Below are positions 1-8,324 of a stretch of 42,871 nucleotides of DNA, piece by piece. The DNA comes from Bacteroidota bacterium (GTDB lineage: Bacteria; Bacteroidota; Bacteroidia; UBA4408). The notes below the pieces were generated by a model. It was not told the origin of the DNA. It saw nothing but the letters and a program-made list of their open reading frames with translations, and searched no databases. Made by a program: the position numbers and the translations under genes. The stretch spans positions 103,134-146,004 of the forward strand of contig CAUJCU010000015.1 of assembly GCA_963169745.1 (NCBI GenBank). Reading direction: 5' to 3'. The stretch's first letter is position 1. Every line of letters begins with the position of its first letter.

Positions 1-106
1 TATACTTCCACACAAACTGCATCAGCAAAATAAACATAACAATGGCAAACGTGAGTATTAATGGCCCTAAGTATGATTTTAAAATAAGTTTATCTAGTTT
101 CTTCAA
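1..106 (-). CDS. LptF/LptG family permease, N-terminal fragment (runs off window)
   Basis: The first 35 codons of a minus-strand gene that continues past the left edge. The translation begins LKKLDKLILKSYLGPLIL and runs into a hydrophobic first membrane segment ending QFVWKY. This N-terminus is characteristic of the YjgP/YjgQ (LptF/LptG) permeases, which with LptB extract lipopolysaccharide from the inner membrane and pass it to the Lpt bridge. The start is a TTG at 106: an in-frame TAA lies three codons upstream and no ATG intervenes. The stretch before it is purine-rich (AGAAGTAAAAGG on the minus strand). The gene lies 72 bases downstream of the LysM gene on the same strand, so the two may be cotranscribed with guaA. 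Whether this is the LptF or LptG paralogue cannot be decided from the fragment. Confidence 0.75.
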   Translation of the reverse strand, partial: MKKLDKLILKSYLGPLILTFAIVMFILLMQFVWKY

Positions 107-178
107 AACCTTTTACTTCTTGCTATGGATAATTGGAAAGTTGTAATGACTAATCGAATTGCTTAATGAATAAAGTGC

Positions 179-1825
179 TTATTGTTTCTTTAATTCAAAA
201 TCTTCATACTTCAGCATAAAAACATCTTGATTCTCAAATCCGCTGTCATCACCTGTTTTCTTGAAATTGATTCGGGTGCTTAATAATGTTTTTTTATTTT
301 GCTCCAGTGTATCAAGTTTAAAAGTTCCATTTTGGCTAAGCATAGAAATAAAATACCATGCCATATCATAACCGGAAAATGCATATTTACCCGGTTCAGT
401 TGAATACTTTGTTCTGTATTGTTTAATAAAGTTAATGGTTGCGGTATCTGAATAATTAACATAGGAATTTGAAGGAATTTGTAGGCCTAATTTTTGGATG
501 CTGTTTAAGTCTAGATTGTCATAGTTTATCCAGCTTTCCATACCTACAATATTTATATTGTATTCTTTTTCATCAATTCCTCTTAATTTATTAAATATAT
601 CAGTAACAAAGGCTTGATCGTTGCTGGCCACAATAATTACATTGTTTTTTGTTTTAGAAAGTGCTGAGGTAAGACCTTTTAAACCTACATTCTTATATAT
701 AACTTCTTTTATGGAGTCGTTTGTTTTTATTTTGCGGTAGGTACTCTTAATGATTGAAACTATTTGTTTTTCTTTACTTAATTCGTTATGTAATACAATA
801 AAATGGGCGTTTTTATGATTTTCTAGGGTTTGCTTAAGCAAACTTCCCATGGCGGTTGGCAGTGATGGGGCTATTTTAATTACATTTTCATTTCCCATCA
901 ACACTTTATTCGGAACAGCGTATGGGAGTACTAGTAAGGTGTTGGAATTTTTAACTGATTTTGCGGCAGTCCAAGCACCAAAGCTATGAAAAGGGCCAAA
1001 CCATATAGCAGCCTTTTTAAAAGTTTTAGAAGCAAAAAAACTGGCAGCTCCGGCTGAGTCAGCCGGAGTATCATAAACATTTAATTCTATTTTTTTCCCA
1101 TTTTGAATTAAAGAATCGCAGGCAAGCTGAAAACCCGAAAAGAATTCAACAGCGGGAACAGATTTTGGAAACAATTCATCAGCTTCGCTCAGCTCAGATT
1201 TCTTTATAATACTGTCATTTTGATTGAGATAAAAGGGTAAAAAAAGATTGACGCTAATTATCTGCCCTGTTGATATATTGATTTTTTTATCCAATTTAGG
1301 ATCTTTTAAAACCGGGGTTATAGGTGGTGCTACGGCCTTAATTTCTTTTTGTGGAATTTTTATGGTTACTCCTTCTTTTAAGCCGTTAATCATTTCGGGA
1401 TTTGCCTGTAAAATTTCCTCGGTGCTCAGATTGTATTTTTTAGCAATAGCATATAAGGTTTGTTTTTTCTCTACTTGGTGTAAAATGTATTTTCCGCTGT
1501 TGTCAAATACCGGACGCGATGATTTATCTTCAAGTGTAGATGGAATTTTAAGCTCCATTCCTGTTTTTAAACCAAACTTTAAACTGTCGTTATAATGCTC
1601 AATATCTTGTACTGTTGCGGTGTATGCCTTGCTTATCGAATAAAGGGTTTGCCCTTGTGTTACTTTGTGTATATAGAAGGTTTTACCCCCCTCGTTTATC
1701 TTTGTATGGCTAACTGTAACAGGTGTAGGAGTAAACTCCTGTGCTTTCAAACTGAGGCCAAGGAGTAAAAATGCTAATGTTAGATTCGTAAATATTAAGA
1801 ATATGTTTTTGCAAAAAGCGTTCAT
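179..1825 (-). CDS. LysM-domain protein with periplasmic-binding (type 1) fold
   Basis: About 548 residues. A signal peptide (about 1-29, ending LKAQ) is followed by two LysM modules at about 51-95 and 113-158, each with the typical QTLYxIxKxY core and a closing LKIP/IKIP. LysM modules bind the glycan backbone of peptidoglycan. The rest (about 190-540) resembles the branched-chain amino-acid-binding type 1 periplasmic fold: it has a long N-lobe, a phrase like IVASNDQAFV, and a late YAFSGYDMAWYF segment. No ABC permease genes are nearby, so it is more likely a wall-associated sensor or scaffold than a transporter subunit; that is inference. I chose the ATG at 1825 over the in-frame TTG at 1855 because it gives a clean signal peptide. 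It lies 45 bases after guaA, probably in the same transcript. Confidence 0.8.
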   Translation of the reverse strand: MNAFCKNIFLIFTNLTLAFLLLGLSLKAQEFTPTPVTVSHTKINEGGKTFYIHKVTQGQTLYSISKAYTATVQDIEHYNDSLKFGLKTGMELKIPSTLEDKSSRPVFDNSGKYILHQVEKKQTLYAIAKKYNLSTEEILQANPEMINGLKEGVTIKIPQKEIKAVAPPITPVLKDPKLDKKINISTGQIISVNLFLPFYLNQNDSIIKKSELSEADELFPKSVPAVEFFSGFQLACDSLIQNGKKIELNVYDTPADSAGAASFFASKTFKKAAIWFGPFHSFGAWTAAKSVKNSNTLLVLPYAVPNKVLMGNENVIKIAPSLPTAMGSLLKQTLENHKNAHFIVLHNELSKEKQIVSIIKSTYRKIKTNDSIKEVIYKNVGLKGLTSALSKTKNNVIIVASNDQAFVTDIFNKLRGIDEKEYNINIVGMESWINYDNLDLNSIQKLGLQIPSNSYVNYSDTATINFIKQYRTKYSTEPGKYAFSGYDMAWYFISMLSQNGTFKLDTLEQNKKTLLSTRINFKKTGDDSGFENQDVFMLKYEDFELKKQ

Positions 1826-1870
1826 AGGTTTAAGTTTATTAACACACACATTCAATTATTGAGCCAGTTT

Positions 1871-3400
1871 TTATTCCCATTCAATGGTGGCAGGTGGTTT
1901 CGAGCTAATATCATATACCACTCGATTAATACCTTTAACTTTATTAATTATTTCATTAGAAACTTTAGCTAAGAAATCATAGGGCAGATGGCACCAATCG
2001 GCCGTCATTCCATCGGTCGAGCTTACTGCACGTAGCGCTACAGCATGTTCATAAGTGCGTTCATCGCCCATAACGCCCACACTTTGTACAGGCAAAAATA
2101 TAACACCGGCTTGCCAAACGGTTTCATATAGTTTATGGGCTTTAAGCAGCGAAATAAAAATATGATCAGCCTCTTGTAAAAGTTTTATTTTTTCGGAAGT
2201 AACTGAACCTAAAACGCGTATGGCCAGCCCCGGGCCGGGAAATGGGTGTCTGCCCAACAAGTCATGACTCATTCCTAATGCTGCACCTACCCTCCGCACT
2301 TCATCTTTAAATAAATTACGCAATGGTTCTACTATTTTAAGTTTCATATAATCAGGCAATCCGCCTACATTGTGATGTGATTTTATGGTAGCCGAAGGAC
2401 CTTTAACCGATACCGACTCAATCACATCAGGGTATATTGTTCCTTGAGCAAGCCATTTTACATCTTTAATTAAGTGTGCTTCTTCATCAAATACTTCAAT
2501 AAAAGTTTTTCCTATTGCTTTTCGTTTTTGTTCAGGATCACTCCGGTTTTCAAGAGCCTTGTAAAACTTATCAGCAGCATATACTCCTTTTACATTTAAG
2601 CCTAAGTGCTGATACGATTCGAGTACTTGTTCAAATTCACCTTTACGTAATAGTCCATTATCTACAAAAATGCAATATAAATGCTTGCCTATAGCCTTGT
2701 GTAACAACATGGCTGCTACTGAACTATCAACACCTCCTGATAAGCCTAGTACAACTTTATCATTACCAATTTGTTTTTTTAATTCAAAAATAGTACTTTC
2801 AATAAACGACTGAGGAGTCCAGTCTTGAGAGCATTGGCATATATTTTTAAGAAAATTTTCAAGCAATAGTGCGCCTTGCTCTGAATGATAAACTTCTGGA
2901 TGAAACTGAATACCATAGGTCTGTTCATTGTTAAAGCAAAATGCAGCATTTTTAACATCAGTTGTTTGTGCTATATTTTGTGTGTTTTCTGGAAGTTCTG
3001 TAATCGTATCAGCATGGCTCATCCAAACAGTACTATTAGTTTTTATCCCATTAAAAAGCGGATGCTGTTCTTGAATTTTTGTTAGATGAGCACGACCATA
3101 CTCGCGGGTATTACTTGCCTGAACTTTTCCTCCAAATTGATAAGCCAATAATTGTGCGCCATAACAAATACCTAATACCGGAACTTTTCCTTTAAAAAAT
3201 GACAAATCAACAAATGGGGCATCATCATTGCGTACACTGTGTGGGCTCCCTGATAAAATAAGACCTTTTAAATTGGGGATATTTTCCTGATATTTATGAA
3301 AGGGTAAAATTTCACAATAAACATTTAGCTCTCTAACTCTGCGGGCTATCAATTGTGTGTATTGACTCCCGAAATCTAAAATTAAAATGGTTTCAATCAT
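1871..3400 (-). CDS. guaA: GMP synthase (glutamine-hydrolysing)
   Basis: A full-length, 509-residue cytoplasmic enzyme that aminates XMP to GMP using glutamine and ATP, the last step of guanine nucleotide synthesis. The N-terminal class I glutamine amidotransferase domain carries the nucleophile Cys79 (GICYGAQ) and the His167/Glu169 pair (FHPEV). The ATP-pyrophosphatase domain follows with the P-loop-like SGGVDSS at 221-227. The C-terminal dimerisation domain has the conserved [10 protein letters not shown] and ends in PPATIEWE. The ATG at 3400 gives the conserved start [13 protein letters not shown]. It is first in a probable guaA-LysM-permease unit. A TANNTTTG promoter box lies only 4 bases before the ATG, which suggests a leaderless transcript. 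Confidence 0.97.
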   Translation of the reverse strand: MIETILILDFGSQYTQLIARRVRELNVYCEILPFHKYQENIPNLKGLILSGSPHSVRNDDAPFVDLSFFKGKVPVLGICYGAQLLAYQFGGKVQASNTREYGRAHLTKIQEQHPLFNGIKTNSTVWMSHADTITELPENTQNIAQTTDVKNAAFCFNNEQTYGIQFHPEVYHSEQGALLLENFLKNICQCSQDWTPQSFIESTIFELKKQIGNDKVVLGLSGGVDSSVAAMLLHKAIGKHLYCIFVDNGLLRKGEFEQVLESYQHLGLNVKGVYAADKFYKALENRSDPEQKRKAIGKTFIEVFDEEAHLIKDVKWLAQGTIYPDVIESVSVKGPSATIKSHHNVGGLPDYMKLKIVEPLRNLFKDEVRRVGAALGMSHDLLGRHPFPGPGLAIRVLGSVTSEKIKLLQEADHIFISLLKAHKLYETVWQAGVIFLPVQSVGVMGDERTYEHAVALRAVSSTDGMTADWCHLPYDFLAKVSNEIINKVKGINRVVYDISSKPPATIEWE

Positions 3401-3404
3401 ACCG

Positions 3405-3412
3405 CAAATGTA
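3405..3412 (-). promoter_or_regulatory. Candidate -7 box (TACATTTG) for guaA
   Basis: On the minus strand the sequence reads TACATTTG-CGGT-ATG, a full match to the Bacteroidota TANNTTTG -7 consensus. Only 4 bases separate it from the guaA ATG, so a start about 7 bases downstream of the box would fall on the start codon. No clear TTTG -33 element sits 19 bases upstream. Confidence 0.45.
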
Positions 3413-3538
3413 ATGATTTTAACTTGTGCATAATTTTGTACTTTTAACATTTATAGATTGAAGTATTACACCTCTTAATGTTGAAACATTGCATAAATAA
3501 CTGGAATAAATTAGCTTATTTACTATCATCTTTGTTGA

Positions 3539-4102
3539 ATGTTTTGTGGCACTACTTTTAAAATTTTTAAATTTTTATTGTTATGGTTTGTTTTAACAAG
3601 CATTTTAAGCTCTTGCAATTTGTTTCGATACGGGATTGAGGAACGCAGAAAAGAAAAAGCCTTTGAATCTGAAAAAAATAAAAGCAAGGAGGCTAATACC
3701 AAGAATTTAGGCAAAATCAAAGTAGTTTTAAACGAAGCTCAAAAGTATGAAGGTACGCCTTATTTGCTAGGTGGTGAATCTAAAAAAGGAATAGACTGTT
3801 CTGCATTGGTTATGTTGAGTTATAAAAATGCAGGGATAGCTTTACCGCGCACCACTGCCGAACAAAGTAAAATAGGAAATTCAGTGACACTCCAAGAGGC
3901 TCAGCCGGGTGATTTGATTTTTTTTAATTTTAAAAAATCTAAAAACAAGAATGGAGTTAATCATGTTGGTATTATCTCAAAAGTAAACAAGAATGGAACA
4001 ATTTTCTTTTATCACGCTAGCACTTCTCTTGGAGTAACCGAAAGCAGTTTAGAGGAGCCCTATTATAAGAGTGTATTTGTTAAAATTCAAAGGTTGCTCT
4101 AA
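3539..4102 (+). CDS. NlpC/P60 family cell-wall endopeptidase, lipoprotein
   Basis: 187 residues. The N-terminal hydrophobic stretch ends in a lipobox-like LSSC with Cys26, so the protein is probably lipid-anchored facing the periplasm. A charged linker (about 31-57) leads to an NlpC/P60 domain (about 60-187). Its catalytic cysteine is Cys87 in the GIDCSAL motif, and the histidines are His142 (NHVG) and His159 (YHAS). Family members cleave gamma-D-glutamyl-diaminopimelate or related bonds in peptide stems of peptidoglycan. The length is typical of small Spr/NlpC-like lipoproteins. It is divergent from guaA and monocistronic as far as I can see: 238 bases follow before pckA and I see no strong terminator. 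Substrate specificity cannot be read from the sequence. Confidence 0.9.
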   Translation: MFCGTTFKIFKFLLLWFVLTSILSSCNLFRYGIEERRKEKAFESEKNKSKEANTKNLGKIKVVLNEAQKYEGTPYLLGGESKKGIDCSALVMLSYKNAGIALPRTTAEQSKIGNSVTLQEAQPGDLIFFNFKKSKNKNGVNHVGIISKVNKNGTIFFYHASTSLGVTESSLEEPYYKSVFVKIQRLL

Positions 4103-4287
4103 TAAAACCTTACTTATGTTTGTAAACAAAATATTCACAAATAAGCATTAATCATTCTTGATAGTGTATCTTCAAAACCTTTAATTTTATCTTTATAACC
4201 CTCTGTTTTAAAGTGTTTTAAAATAAATATTGAAATTAGATAAAGTTAAAACAGAACTGAAAATAAAATAGAAAACAGAAAAATACC

Positions 4288-4295
4288 TACATTTG
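4288..4295 (+). promoter_or_regulatory. Candidate -7 box (TACATTTG) for pckA
   Basis: TACATTTG matches the TANNTTTG consensus, 45 bases before the pckA ATG. This leaves a leader of roughly 39 bases that is very A-rich. No clear -33 TTTG is seen. The 238-base gap upstream (4103-4340) is otherwise plain A+T-rich sequence. Confidence 0.45.
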
Positions 4296-4340
4296 CGAAC
4301 TTTTCAATAAAAAGGATATTTAAAACTAAAACAAAAACAA

Positions 4341-5954
4341 ATGAACGAATTTGGGATTAAATCTAAAGAAGCAACAGTTGCAAGTTTAGGATTATCAAAC
4401 GTTTCGGCTGCTTATTGGAATTTGAGTCCGGCCGAATTGGTAGAAGAAACTATTATTAGGGGCGAAGGCTTTTTAACCGACACCGGAGCTTTAGCCGTGG
4501 ACACCGGTGAATTTACAGGTAGATCGCCAAAAGATAAATTTATTGTTTATGATGATGTTACTAAAGATACCATTTGGTGGGGTGATGTTAACTTTCGCTT
4601 TGAAGCAAATCAATGGGATACTTTATACAATCGTGTAACAGCCTATTTGTCAGGAAAAGAGGTGTATGTACGCGACAACTATGCTTGTGCTGATCCGAAA
4701 TACCGTGTTAATGTTCGAACAATTACTGAATACCCTTCAAGCAATTTGTTTGCCAATAACATGTTTATTCGCCCAAGTTACGATGAAATTATGAAATACA
4801 CACCGGAGTGGACTATCATTAATGCACCAGGTTTTAGGGCTAACCCTAATATAGATGGCACACGCCAGCATAATTTTACGATTATGAATTTCAGTAAAAA
4901 AATAATTTTAATAGGAGGCTCAGGATATACCGGTGAAATTAAAAAAGGAATTTTTACATTATTAAACTATATTTTACCTCACGAAAAAAATGTACTGAGT
5001 ATGCATTGTTCGGCAAATATTGGTAAAGATGGGGATACTGCAATATTTTTTGGATTAAGTGGAACCGGAAAAACTACGCTATCAGCCGATCCGCAAAGAG
5101 GATTAATTGGCGATGATGAACATGGTTGGAGCGACTCCTCGGTATTTAATTTCGAAGGAGGATGTTATGCTAAATGTGTTGATCTTTCAAAAGAAAAGGA
5201 ACCTCAAATTTTTGAAGCAGTAAAGTTCGGTGCTTTATTAGAAAATATTGAGTGCTACGAAAATACCACTACTGTTGATTACAGTAACATATCAAAAACT
5301 GAAAACACACGTGTTTCGTACCCTATACATCACATTAGCAATGCGGTAGAGCCATCACTTGGCGGTGCACCTCAAAATATATTCTTTTTAACATGTGACG
5401 CTTTTGGAGTGTTACCTCCAATTTCTAAACTTACAACGGGGCAAGCCATGTACCATTTTATTAGTGGTTATACAGCTAAAGTAGCCGGAACAGAAATGGG
5501 AATCACAGAACCTACTATTGCTTTTTCAGCCTGTTTTGGGAAAGCATTTTTACCTTTACACCCAACAAAGTATGCTGAACTCTTAGGGAAAAAATTAGAA
5601 AGTGGAAAGGTTAATGTGTGGCTCGTAAATACCGGTTGGAGTGGTGGATCTTTTGGAACAGGAAGCCGTATGAAGTTGGCATACACACGCGCCCTTATTA
5701 CTGCTGCTTTAAATGGAAATTTAGACAATGTAAAATACGATACCTTACCGATATTTAATTTACATTACCCGTCTAATTGTCCTGGTGTTCCAACCGAAAT
5801 TCTTAACCCGCGTCAAACATGGGAAGATAAAGATGCCTATGATGCCAAAGCAAATGACTTAGCGGCCAAGTTTATTAAAAACTTTGAACAATACAGCGAT
5901 GCTGCAAATACATCAATAAAAGAAGCAGCTCCAAAATTGTCAATACCTGCTTAA
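4341..5954 (+). CDS. pckA: Phosphoenolpyruvate carboxykinase (ATP)
   Basis: 537 residues, the usual size for the ATP-dependent enzyme. It interconverts oxaloacetate plus ATP with phosphoenolpyruvate, CO2 and ADP in the cytoplasm, and is the entry step of gluconeogenesis (in some anaerobes it runs toward CO2 fixation). Visible motifs are TGRSPKDKF (about 59-67, substrate-binding Arg61), the P-loop GLSGTGKTT (238-246), the metal-binding GDDEHGW (257-263), and the adenine-side YTAKVAGTE region near 380. All key motifs are intact. The start ATG at 4341 gives MNEFGIKS. A TANNTTTG box precedes it and a hairpin terminator follows, so it looks like a single-gene transcript. Confidence 0.97.
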   Translation: MNEFGIKSKEATVASLGLSNVSAAYWNLSPAELVEETIIRGEGFLTDTGALAVDTGEFTGRSPKDKFIVYDDVTKDTIWWGDVNFRFEANQWDTLYNRVTAYLSGKEVYVRDNYACADPKYRVNVRTITEYPSSNLFANNMFIRPSYDEIMKYTPEWTIINAPGFRANPNIDGTRQHNFTIMNFSKKIILIGGSGYTGEIKKGIFTLLNYILPHEKNVLSMHCSANIGKDGDTAIFFGLSGTGKTTLSADPQRGLIGDDEHGWSDSSVFNFEGGCYAKCVDLSKEKEPQIFEAVKFGALLENIECYENTTTVDYSNISKTENTRVSYPIHHISNAVEPSLGGAPQNIFFLTCDAFGVLPPISKLTTGQAMYHFISGYTAKVAGTEMGITEPTIAFSACFGKAFLPLHPTKYAELLGKKLESGKVNVWLVNTGWSGGSFGTGSRMKLAYTRALITAALNGNLDNVKYDTLPIFNLHYPSNCPGVPTEILNPRQTWEDKDAYDAKANDLAAKFIKNFEQYSDAANTSIKEAAPKLSIPA

Positions 5955-5978
5955 AGAAATCTTAAAAACAATTAATAG

Positions 5979-6006
5979 GCCCATGGTAAAACTATGGGCT
6001 TTTTTA
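5979..6006 (+). terminator. Rho-independent terminator after pckA
   Basis: A GCCCAT/ATGGGC stem (5979-5984 with 5994-5999) closes a 9-base loop and is followed at once by a run of T residues. It starts 25 bases after the pckA stop. Confidence 0.8.
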
Positions 6007-6067
6007 TGCTCTTAAGTAAAAAACTGTTATTTTCTAATAAATAGAATATTTTATCTTAGTTTTAATA

Positions 6068-6075
6068 TACTTTTG
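6068..6075 (+). promoter_or_regulatory. Candidate -7 box (TACTTTTG) for the CstB-like gene
   Basis: TACTTTTG matches TANNTTTG, 27 bases before the ATG at 6102, giving a leader of about 20 bases. It lies after the pckA terminator, so the gene needs its own promoter. No convincing -33 element. Confidence 0.45.
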
Positions 6076-6101
6076 ATTTACTAAAAAATCAAGTTGAATT
6101 T

Positions 6102-7508
6102 ATGAAAATAGAACAAATTTATACAGGATGTTTGGCTCAAGGAGCGTATTATATCGTGTCACAAGGTGAGGCGGCCATAATTGACCCATTGCGTGAAATT
6201 CATCCCTATCTGGAACGCTTGCAACAAGATAATGTTAAATTAAAGTATATTTTTGAAACACATTTTCATGCCGACTTTGTTAGTGGCCATGTTGATTTGG
6301 CAAAACATACCGGAGCACAAATTGTTTATGGCCCAGGAGCAACACCAGAGTTTAATTCTTATATAGCTAAAGATCAAGAAGAATTTAGGCTAGGAGAGCT
6401 TATAATAAAGGCTCTTCATACTCCTGGACACACGCTAGAAAGTACAACATATCTTTTGAAAGACAGTACAGCTAAAGATTACTGTATTTTTACAGGAGAC
6501 ACTCTTTTCTTAGGAGATGTTGGTCGCCCGGATTTAGCACAAAAAGCATCAAACATGACTTTAGAAGGCTTGGCAGGATTGCTTTACGACAGCCTAATGT
6601 CTAAAATAATGCCTCTTGCTGATGATCTTATTGTATATCCAGCTCATGGTGCCGGCAGTGCTTGTGGTAAAAATATGATGAAAGAGACAGTAGATACATT
6701 GGGAAATCAGAAAAAAATAAATTATGCTTTGAACCAACCCAATAAACAGGCCTTTATAACTGCAGTTACCGATGGATTAATGCCACCTCCAAATTATTTT
6801 GGTATGAATGTAGCTATGAATAAGAAAGGATATGAAAGCTTTGAAGTAATTCGTGAAAGAGGTCTTAGGCCTCTAGATGTAGATGATATAGAGAGTTTGA
6901 CAAAAACAAATAATGCAGTGATAATTGATACGCGAAACAGTTCTGAATTCTGCAAAGCGTTTATTCCACAATCGTTTAATATTGGCATACAAGGTGATTT
7001 CGCTCCTTGGGCAGGAACAGTCATTTCAAATATTAACACGCCTATAATTCTAATTACAGAGCAAGGCATGGAAGAAGAAGCTGTTACACGCTTGGCACGA
7101 GTGGGCTTTGATACTCAATTAGGCTATTTAAAAGGAGGAATTTCATCTTGGAAAAAAGCAGGCAAAAAAACAAATTCAATTCGTAGAATTAGTGCCGATG
7201 AGTTTGAGAAAGAATTTAAAACAAATGAGGGTTTATTAATTGATGTACGCAAGGAAACTGAATTTGATGTCGGCCACCTGCAGGCGGCACAAAATAAACC
7301 TTTGGCTTATATCCATCATTGGATTCAAGAAATTAACTCACAACAGCATTTTTATTTACATTGTCAGGGAGGCTACAGAAGCATGATTGCAGCTAGTATC
7401 CTGAAAGCACATGGCTACGATAATTTTACGGAAATTGAAGGGGGATATGCTTCGTTGTCTAAAACCAATCTTTCTAAAACAGATTCTATATGTCAATTAT
7501 CTAAATAG
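6102..7508 (+). CDS. CstB-like persulfide dioxygenase with two rhodanese domains
   Basis: 468 residues in three parts. An ETHE1-type metallo-beta-lactamase fold (about 1-240) carries the iron/metal ligands THFHAD (His54, His56, Asp58), His109 (HTPGHT), Asp132 (TGDTLF) and His181 (PAHG), and the GDVGRPD phrase typical of persulfide dioxygenases. The first rhodanese-like domain (about 255-350) has glutamate/glutamine where the catalytic cysteine loop should be (ITEQG), so it is a pseudo-rhodanese. The second (about 365-455) has an intact loop HCQGGYRS with its cysteine near residue 420. This order matches staphylococcal CstB, which oxidises low-molecular-weight persulfides and yields thiosulfate. 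It is probably cytoplasmic, with no signal peptide. No sqr, cstR or other sulfide genes lie beside it. Specificity is inferred from architecture. Confidence 0.88.
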   Translation: MKIEQIYTGCLAQGAYYIVSQGEAAIIDPLREIHPYLERLQQDNVKLKYIFETHFHADFVSGHVDLAKHTGAQIVYGPGATPEFNSYIAKDQEEFRLGELIIKALHTPGHTLESTTYLLKDSTAKDYCIFTGDTLFLGDVGRPDLAQKASNMTLEGLAGLLYDSLMSKIMPLADDLIVYPAHGAGSACGKNMMKETVDTLGNQKKINYALNQPNKQAFITAVTDGLMPPPNYFGMNVAMNKKGYESFEVIRERGLRPLDVDDIESLTKTNNAVIIDTRNSSEFCKAFIPQSFNIGIQGDFAPWAGTVISNINTPIILITEQGMEEEAVTRLARVGFDTQLGYLKGGISSWKKAGKKTNSIRRISADEFEKEFKTNEGLLIDVRKETEFDVGHLQAAQNKPLAYIHHWIQEINSQQHFYLHCQGGYRSMIAASILKAHGYDNFTEIEGGYASLSKTNLSKTDSICQLSK

Positions 7509-7523
7509 GCTTTACCTATTTTT
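7503..7523 (+). terminator. Possible terminator overlapping the CstB-like stop codon
   Basis: AAATAGG (7503-7509) pairs with CCTATTT (7515-7521) around a 5-base loop and runs into further T residues. The stem is short and A+T-rich, and it includes the TAG stop, so the call is tentative. Confidence 0.4.
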
Positions 7524-7834
7524 CTCTTACCTTCACTTCCTTGGTTCATAATTTGCTCATTATTAGCAGATTGTTTTCAGGGAACTAATTTTTAAAATTC
7601 AATTGAAACTTCTATTTTCCCATTAGAAATGATAGCATTTCTAATAGTCTTTGCAATAGCAAATCATTTACGTATGTCTCGTCCTAAAAAAACTTTACAG
7701 TTTAATTGATTAATCCTGATATAATTTTACAATACATTTTAATTCATTGGTTATTAAATTTGAACAAAAGTTAGATATTTTTTTAAATTATTAAAATTAG
7801 ATATATTTTTAGCAAAAATTAAATATCAAATTCA
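7509..7834. other. 326-base gene-free stretch
   Basis: A+T-rich spacer between the CstB-like gene and the T9SS/collagen pair. It holds the tail of the possible terminator at 7503-7523 and a perfect 10-bp inverted repeat at 7622-7645. Near the next gene is a TATATTTT stretch (about 7802-7809), one base short of the TANNTTTG box. I see no RNA gene or short coding frame. Confidence 0.6.
7622..7645. repeat. Perfect 10-bp inverted repeat
   Basis: ATTAGAAATG, loop ATAG, CATTTCTAAT. There is no T-tract on either side, so it is not a standard terminator. It lies 114 bases after one stop codon and 190 bases before the next start. Confidence 0.6.
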
Positions 7835-8320
7835 ATGAAAAAAACATTACTAACACTTGCTGCTTTCGCTTTCTTTGGAGCAGCTCACGCACAATCGCTG
7901 ATGCCACAAGTAGTGGCTTCAGGAGGAGGTAGTGGGCAAAATGCACAGGTTGCTTTAGATTGGACTATTGGAGAACCAGTAATTGAAACTGTATCTGATG
8001 GTACTTCTACCTTAACACAAGGTTTTGAGCAACCTACACTGCAAATAATTACGGGACTTACTAGCCCTTCTGTAATTGAGCATATTGTTGCTTACCCCAA
8101 CCCAACGGCTGACTATATTACCATATTATTTAACCAGAATGAGTGCTACAACTATCAGGTTTATGATTTAAAAGGGAAACTTATTCTTAATGGTAAAGCT
8201 AACAAATCCAATCCAGTGATATCATTTCAGGGTATGGCATCAGGACAGTACACATTAAATTTATCCAATACTGAAAATAACAATCAAATTCAAAACATTT
8301 CCATTATAAAACAAAACTAA
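7835..8320 (+). CDS. Small T9SS type A sorting-domain protein
   Basis: 161 residues. The signal peptide ends AHAQ at residue 20. Residues 25-70 hold the segment SGGGSGQN...LDWTIGEPV...LTQGFEQP, which I recognise as a recurrent N-terminal part of small secreted Bacteroidota proteins of unknown function. A C-terminal type A sorting domain runs from about 85 to 161, with the signature YPNPTADYI at 87-95. This domain directs proteins through the type IX secretion system across the outer membrane, usually with removal of the domain and attachment to the surface. It sits 4 bases before the collagen-like gene, so the two are almost certainly cotranscribed and may work at the same surface. The function of the mature part is unknown. 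Confidence 0.85.
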   Translation: MKKTLLTLAAFAFFGAAHAQSLMPQVVASGGGSGQNAQVALDWTIGEPVIETVSDGTSTLTQGFEQPTLQIITGLTSPSVIEHIVAYPNPTADYITILFNQNECYNYQVYDLKGKLILNGKANKSNPVISFQGMASGQYTLNLSNTENNNQIQNISIIKQN

Positions 8321-8324
8321 AAAC

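Noticed and set aside
1248-1595. Plus-strand open frame antisense to the LysM gene
   Set aside because: It lies wholly within the well-supported LysM modules on the other strand and has no domain, promoter box or ribosome-binding context.
4118-4146. Imperfect inverted repeat after the NlpC/P60 gene
   Set aside because: Pairing needs a two-base bulge and is A+T-only, with no T-run following; it is too weak to call a terminator.
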